DNA from: Pseudomonadota bacterium
GTDB lineage: Bacteria > Pseudomonadota > Alphaproteobacteria > Rhizobiales > Aestuariivirgaceae
Length of the DNA stretch: 8,396 nucleotides
Direction of reading: 5' to 3'
NCBI GenBank assembly: GCA_016522385.1
Contig: JAEKFU010000156.1
Span: forward strand, 1-8,396
The position numbers and the translations under genes are program-made. Under the pieces are notes generated by a model that searched no databases, had not been told where the DNA came from, and was given only the letters and a program-made list of their open reading frames with translations. Position 1 is the stretch's first letter, and each line of letters opens with the position of its first letter. Below, piece after piece: positions 5,810-8,396 of this stretch.

Positions 5810-6520
5810 TCAAAACGTCTCCAGCCACGGCCGGACTTCCAGTTCGAAGGTCCAGGCCGAGCGGTGTTGCTTGATGAGGTGGAGATAAGTTTTGGCAATG
5901 GCATCCGGATCGAGCATGGAATCAGGGCGGTCGACCGGTGGCATTCTTTCGGGGCGGTCCGGGTTGCGGATACCACCATCAATATTTATGTGCGCGACAT
6001 GTACGCCCTTGGGCTGCAGCTCGCGGGCCATCGACTGGGCCAAGCCGCGCAGGGCAAATTTGCCCATGGCAAACGAAGCTGACTGGGCATAGCCCTTGAC
6101 CGACGCTGACGCGCCGGTGAACAGGATCGCCCCGCAACCCTTATTCGCCATGCGCCTGGCGGCCTGCTGACCGACCAGAAATCCGCCATAGGCCGTGACC
6201 ATCAAAGCATCCCTTACGCTCTCCGGATCGAGATCACCGATCGGTCCGCGTACCCGCGCGGAAGGATTGTAGACCACCACATCGGGTGCACCGGTTGCCT
6301 TGTCGAGATTGGAAAACAGCACCTCGACCTGCTGGGTATCCGAAGCATCGCATTCAAATGCCTCAGCGCCGATTTCGCTGCACAAATTCTGTAGTTTGCC
6401 GGTGTCGCGCGCCGCCAGCGAAACCTTCATGCCGTGACTGGTGAACAACCGGCCGAGCGATGCCGAGAGCCCCGATCCTGCACCGACGATCAAGGCGGTC
6501 TGTGGTGTGAAATCTGTCAT
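5810..6520 (-). CDS. Short-chain dehydrogenase/reductase lacking the usual catalytic tyrosine
   Basis: A 236-residue Rossmann protein of the SDR superfamily, cytoplasmic. The cofactor loop is VGAGSGLSASLG (12-23), AARD (36-39) may select NADP through Arg38, CDASD (57-61) contacts adenine, and YNPSARVRGP (84-93) replaces the usual NNAG. The catalytic serine region is FTGASASVKG (134-143). The expected YxxxK appears as F150-A-M-G-K154, so Phe stands where the proton-donating Tyr should be. KFALRGLAQSMARELQPKGV then follows the classic helix. A subfamily of SDRs with this Phe exists in proteobacteria, so this is probably a lineage feature rather than damage. Reaction and substrate are unknown. 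The start at 6520 has GAGG with a 5-base spacer; an ATG at 6568 would add 16 unconvincing residues. It is divergent from the Rap1a-like gene across 110 bases. Confidence 0.88.
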   Translation of the reverse strand: MTDFTPQTALIVGAGSGLSASLGRLFTSHGMKVSLAARDTGKLQNLCSEIGAEAFECDASDTQQVEVLFSNLDKATGAPDVVVYNPSARVRGPIGDLDPESVRDALMVTAYGGFLVGQQAARRMANKGCGAILFTGASASVKGYAQSASFAMGKFALRGLAQSMARELQPKGVHVAHINIDGGIRNPDRPERMPPVDRPDSMLDPDAIAKTYLHLIKQHRSAWTFELEVRPWLETF

Positions 6521-6630
6521 GGAAGCCTCGCAGTTCGATGTGAATGACCCACCGATCAAGGCTTGCATATTTCATTTATGTGTACCAGTCACTTATGTTG
6601 TGAGCCGGTTCACCGACAGGAGCCACGGGG
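6521..6630. promoter_or_regulatory. 110-base divergent promoter region between the SDR and Rap1a-like genes
   Basis: Both flanking genes start here, each with a good ribosome site (GAGG for the SDR; AGGAG at 6619-6623 for the + strand gene). On the + strand TTCATT (6571-6576) and TATGTT (6594-6599), 17 bases apart, are a weak sigma-70-like pair. The middle is clearly AT-richer than its surroundings, which suits promoters. Box assignment is tentative. Confidence 0.35.
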
Positions 6631-6990
6631 ATGTTTAGAATATTGCGGATATGCCTACTTCTGGCATCCTTGCTCATGGCTGCTGAAACCGTAGCGCGTG
6701 ATACGACGAGCGGTTCATCATTGTGGACCGGCTGTTCGGCCGAATTCGACTCGCAAACCTTCTATGAAAGCTACGCTGCCTGCCGGGCATATGTCATAGG
6801 GCTGGCCGATGTAATGAGCGGTGCCGACAGCATTGCAGGCCGGCGCGCCTGTATCCCCGACGCCACGTCGAAAGCCGACATTACCGAACGGGTGATCGGA
6901 TGGCTGCGCGCGAATCCAGCGCGACGCGGCGAATTGCCGGCCCACATTCTGGTTGCCGAGGCCATCGCGACAGCGTTTCCTTGCCAGTGA
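6631..6990 (+). CDS. Secreted Rap1a/Tai-like immunity-family protein
   Basis: A 119-residue precursor with a typical Sec signal: basic start MFRILR, hydrophobic ICLLLASLLMAA, and a likely cut after AETVA (about residue 22). The mature part matches the Rap1a/Tai family: TGCSAEF (33-39), a YESYAACRAYVIGLADV helix (45-61), RACIPDATS (72-80), ADITERVIGWLRANP (82-96) and a closing LVAEAIATAFPC (107-118). Four cysteines (35, 51, 74, 118) would give the family's two disulfides in the periplasm. Founding members protect Serratia from type VI-delivered peptidoglycan amidases, but many homologues have no effector beside them, and none is seen here, so the role may be different or as yet unknown. AGGAG upstream supports the start. 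It converges on the DUF1737 gene with only five bases between the stops. Confidence 0.78.
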   Translation: MFRILRICLLLASLLMAAETVARDTTSGSSLWTGCSAEFDSQTFYESYAACRAYVIGLADVMSGADSIAGRRACIPDATSKADITERVIGWLRANPARRGELPAHILVAEAIATAFPCQ

Positions 6991-6995
6991 ACCCG

Positions 6996-7163
6996 TCAAT
7001 CGCAAAGGATTACGGCTTGGGCAACAATACATGTCTCGCCATCATGAGTAATCGATGGCGAACCATAGAGTTGATAACCGTCATCCAGGGCCGCGGAGAC
7101 ACGTTCACAAAACGCATGATCGTCCGGCCCGGTCAATACACGGTAGCGAAGCTTTGTCGACAT
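6996..7163 (-). CDS. DUF1737-type mini-protein, 55 residues
   Basis: A short gene reading MSTKLRYRVLTGPDDHAFCE and on through RVSAALDDGYQLYGSPSITH to a final IVAQAVILCD. The order YRVLTGPDD-FCERVSAAL-GYQLYGSP-IVAQA is that of DUF1737, a small soluble domain of unknown function seen in many proteobacteria. The ATG at 7163 has GAGG six bases upstream, and that site overlaps the stop of the preceding methyltransferase gene (TGA at 7173-7175), so the two are translationally coupled. It ends five bases from the convergent Rap1a-like gene. An 8-bp inverted repeat (7036-7061) lies in the coding sequence. No catalytic residues are evident; it may act as an accessory or binding protein. The match is strong for so short a protein. 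Confidence 0.85.
   Translation of the reverse strand: MSTKLRYRVLTGPDDHAFCERVSAALDDGYQLYGSPSITHDGETCIVAQAVILCD
7036..7061. repeat. 8-bp inverted repeat inside the DUF1737 gene
   Basis: TCGCCATC (7036-7043) and GATGGCGA (7054-7061) are perfect complements around a 10-base loop. It begins 46 bases past the stop of the + strand Rap1a-like gene, so it could halt or stabilise that transcript, but no T-run follows. Confidence 0.4.
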
Positions 7164-7172
7164 CAGCGATCC

Positions 7173-7871
7173 TCATTTCGGATTCGAATACAATGCTCTG
7201 TAGTGGGGAATGACACGGTCCGGCCTTCGAACGTCAAACGCCTGCAACGAAAGTCGGATCAGACCGAGCCTGTCGAATCGCCCAAGCTCAGCGCGCGACA
7301 ATGGCCAGGGCGGACCCTGCGGCTCGACGTCATCGGGCCTTGAACGGCAGATCACCAGCAGACTGCCGCCGGGTGCGACCAAACTGGCCACGGCAGCAAA
7401 CGCTTTTTTGCGATAGCCGTGCCGCAAGGACTGGATCGTATAGCATTCATGGACCAGGCTGAACGATTGGTACCATTGATCCGGCAGCGAAAACAAGTCG
7501 GCCACGTGATAGTCGACCCGAGTTCCGGCAAATCGTTCTTTCGACCAGGCGATTGCTCGGTCCGACATGTCAAACGCGGTCACATCATAGCCCGCATCAG
7601 ACAGGGCTTCGGCATTATCTCCAAGCCCGCAACCAATGTCGATGGCAGGGCCTTCATGGAGCACGCCGGATCGGCCAATCCACTCTTCCAACCCGGGATG
7701 CGGCTCCAGGTCCGCCCAGGGCACCTGTGCCGGATCTTCTCCTGCTGCGCGGTAGAGCAGGTCAAACCAGGCCAAATCATTGCCAGAGGCTTCCGAGAGC
7801 GACTGTAACTCGGCGGCGCGGACACGTGCTGCTGCACGGCGCTCAGCAAAGCTCAGGCCTTTTTCTGCCAT
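7173..7871 (-). CDS. Class I SAM-dependent methyltransferase, thiopurine-methyltransferase-like
   Basis: A 232-residue soluble protein. Motif I is PAIDIGCGLGDNAEAL (75-90), followed by VTAFDMSDRAI (97-107) with Asp101 for SAM, YHVADLFSLP (121-130), LVHECYTIQSL (139-149) in the catalytic-loop position, a PGGSLLVICR strand (167-176), and GPPWPLSRAEL (186-196), a segment also seen in TPMT/TehB-like methyltransferases that protect against toxic thiols, tellurite or other small molecules. The N-terminal 70 residues include a helix rich in Arg and Ala and the WFDLLYRAAG (35-44) entry helix common to this group. The substrate cannot be told. The start overlaps the end of holC by 19 bases, and no closer ATG exists for 100 residues, so translation is coupled to holC. 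The DUF1737 gene follows after nine bases. Confidence 0.88.
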   Translation of the reverse strand: MAEKGLSFAERRAAARVRAAELQSLSEASGNDLAWFDLLYRAAGEDPAQVPWADLEPHPGLEEWIGRSGVLHEGPAIDIGCGLGDNAEALSDAGYDVTAFDMSDRAIAWSKERFAGTRVDYHVADLFSLPDQWYQSFSLVHECYTIQSLRHGYRKKAFAAVASLVAPGGSLLVICRSRPDDVEPQGPPWPLSRAELGRFDRLGLIRLSLQAFDVRRPDRVIPHYRALYSNPK

Positions 7872-8302
7872 CGCCCGTCACCATCTTGCTGCCAATATGT
7901 CACGTCATGGCGGTCTGCTATGGCTGTCTTCCACACGCTGCGTGCGGTTTCAACGGCGCCTTCGTTGCGACCATCGAACATGTAAACCGCCCGATCAAGA
8001 TCGTTCAGTCCATGCAAGGCCGCACCGTCGACGAAGAAGCGCACCGTGGCACCGTTTGGCGTTTCATGTCCATGGGTCAGCCATATTGGCTGGTATTCCG
8101 CATTGCCGTCCCGAGCGGTTCCATGGGGCAGGAAGCTGTCGTCACGCGCGGTCCAAAGCAGATTCGAAAGCGCTTCGCTGCGCTCTTCGCTGCTGGTTTG
8201 CACTACCGCGCGCCAGCCCCGCTCAAGTGTCTTTTGCAGCAGCACTGGCAAGACCTGCTCAAGCGGCCGATGCTCAAGGTGATAAAACAGGACCTCTGTC
8301 AT
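7853..8302 (-). CDS. holC: DNA polymerase III subunit chi
   Basis: A 149-residue protein of the HolC family. Chi joins psi in the clamp-loader and contacts SSB at the fork; many alphaproteobacteria have chi without a recognisable psi. Diagnostic wording: MTEVLFYHL (1-9), PLEQVLPVLLQKTLERGWRA (13-32), VVQTSSEERSEALSNLLW (33-50), then TARDDSFLPHG (51-61), YQPIWLT (70-76) and VRFFVDGA (87-94), and a final helix-strand with DVTYWQQDGDGRW. The length and both ends fit an intact gene. The ATG at 8302 starts five bases after the pepA stop codon and has no strong ribosome site, suggesting translational coupling to pepA; an ATG at 8356 would give an unlikely N-terminal extension. The pepA-holC pairing is a widely conserved arrangement. 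Its last 19 bases overlap the methyltransferase start. Confidence 0.93.
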   Translation of the reverse strand: MTEVLFYHLEHRPLEQVLPVLLQKTLERGWRAVVQTSSEERSEALSNLLWTARDDSFLPHGTARDGNAEYQPIWLTHGHETPNGATVRFFVDGAALHGLNDLDRAVYMFDGRNEGAVETARSVWKTAIADRHDVTYWQQDGDGRWQKKA

Positions 8303-8307
8303 GGCTA

Positions 8308-8396
8308 TTATTCGTAATGTCTTTCCACCAACCGGTTGAGCAGACGCACGCCCCAACCGGATGACCAGGACTGGCTGATTGCAGTCTTTTTCGAGT
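8308..8396 (-). CDS. pepA: Leucyl aminopeptidase, C-terminal end (partial)
   Basis: The last 28 codons before a TAA at 8308-8310 read ...TAISQSWSSGWGVRLLNRLV and then ERHYE. The GWGVRLLNRLV segment followed by a short tail is the conserved C-terminus of M17 leucyl aminopeptidases, cytoplasmic metal-dependent enzymes that remove N-terminal residues from peptides. The rest of the gene, with the metal-binding residues, lies beyond the right edge. The position directly before holC, five bases away, is the usual genomic context of pepA in proteobacteria and supports the call despite the short length. Confidence 0.8.
   Translation of the reverse strand, partial: SKKTAISQSWSSGWGVRLLNRLVERHYE

Noticed and set aside
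7553..8317. Open frame of 254 codons on the + strand
   Set aside because: It is antisense to the methyltransferase and holC, both clearly real; the translation is Cys/His/Arg-rich noise.
7780..8364. Open frame of 194 codons on the + strand
   Set aside because: Antisense to holC and the methyltransferase; Arg/Ala-rich with no domain.
1..8396. CRISPR arrays, tRNA genes, insertion sequences or phage genes
   Set aside because: No regularly spaced repeats, cloverleaf sequence, transposase motif or terminal inverted repeats were seen.

Overview
The window looks like chromosomal DNA of an alphaproteobacterium, probably in the Hyphomicrobiales or a nearby order. The base composition is moderately GC-rich. 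Pointers are the pepA-holC gene pair, a DUF1737 mini-protein whose wording is typical of alphaproteobacteria, a small RxxxR/NxSxxG PilZ protein and a Rap1a-type secreted protein. Genus cannot be fixed from the sequence alone.

Left part (1 to about 5180): a surface-glycan locus with two gene sets facing each other. On the + strand are the end of a HisF-like cyclase subunit, a complete HisH-like glutamine amidotransferase, and a two-domain protein (Rossmann-like N-terminus, DUF4915/TIGR03032-like beta-propeller C-terminus). On the - strand are a class I SAM methyltransferase and, downstream of it, a GT-B-like 'surface carbohydrate biosynthesis protein'. The hisF-hisH pair lacks hisA and the other histidine genes and sits beside glycan genes. 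This suggests an accessory pair that supplies ammonia for sugar amidation (as in WbuY/WbuZ, HisH2/HisF2 and Cj1314c-Cj1316c systems) rather than the histidine operon. The two arms meet at about 2790. There the + strand carries only the first ~55 codons of a zinc-independent-looking MDR alcohol dehydrogenase/quinone reductase, cut off where the - strand gene ends, so the junction may be an old recombination or deletion point.

Middle (about 5180 to 7000): a 241-bp gap with likely control sequence, a PilZ-domain protein (+), a short-chain dehydrogenase with Phe in place of the catalytic Tyr (-), and a secreted four-cysteine Rap1a/Tai-like protein (+). The last two are divergent across a 110-bp gap.

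Right part (7000 to 8396), all on the - strand and tightly packed: the last 28 codons of leucyl aminopeptidase pepA, holC (DNA polymerase III chi), a TPMT-like SAM methyltransferase whose start overlaps holC by 19 bp, and a 55-codon DUF1737 gene only 9 bases after the methyltransferase. This has the shape of one operon, pepA-holC-MTase-DUF1737.

No tRNA, rRNA, CRISPR array, transposase or insertion sequence was seen. No gap exceeds 300 bases.
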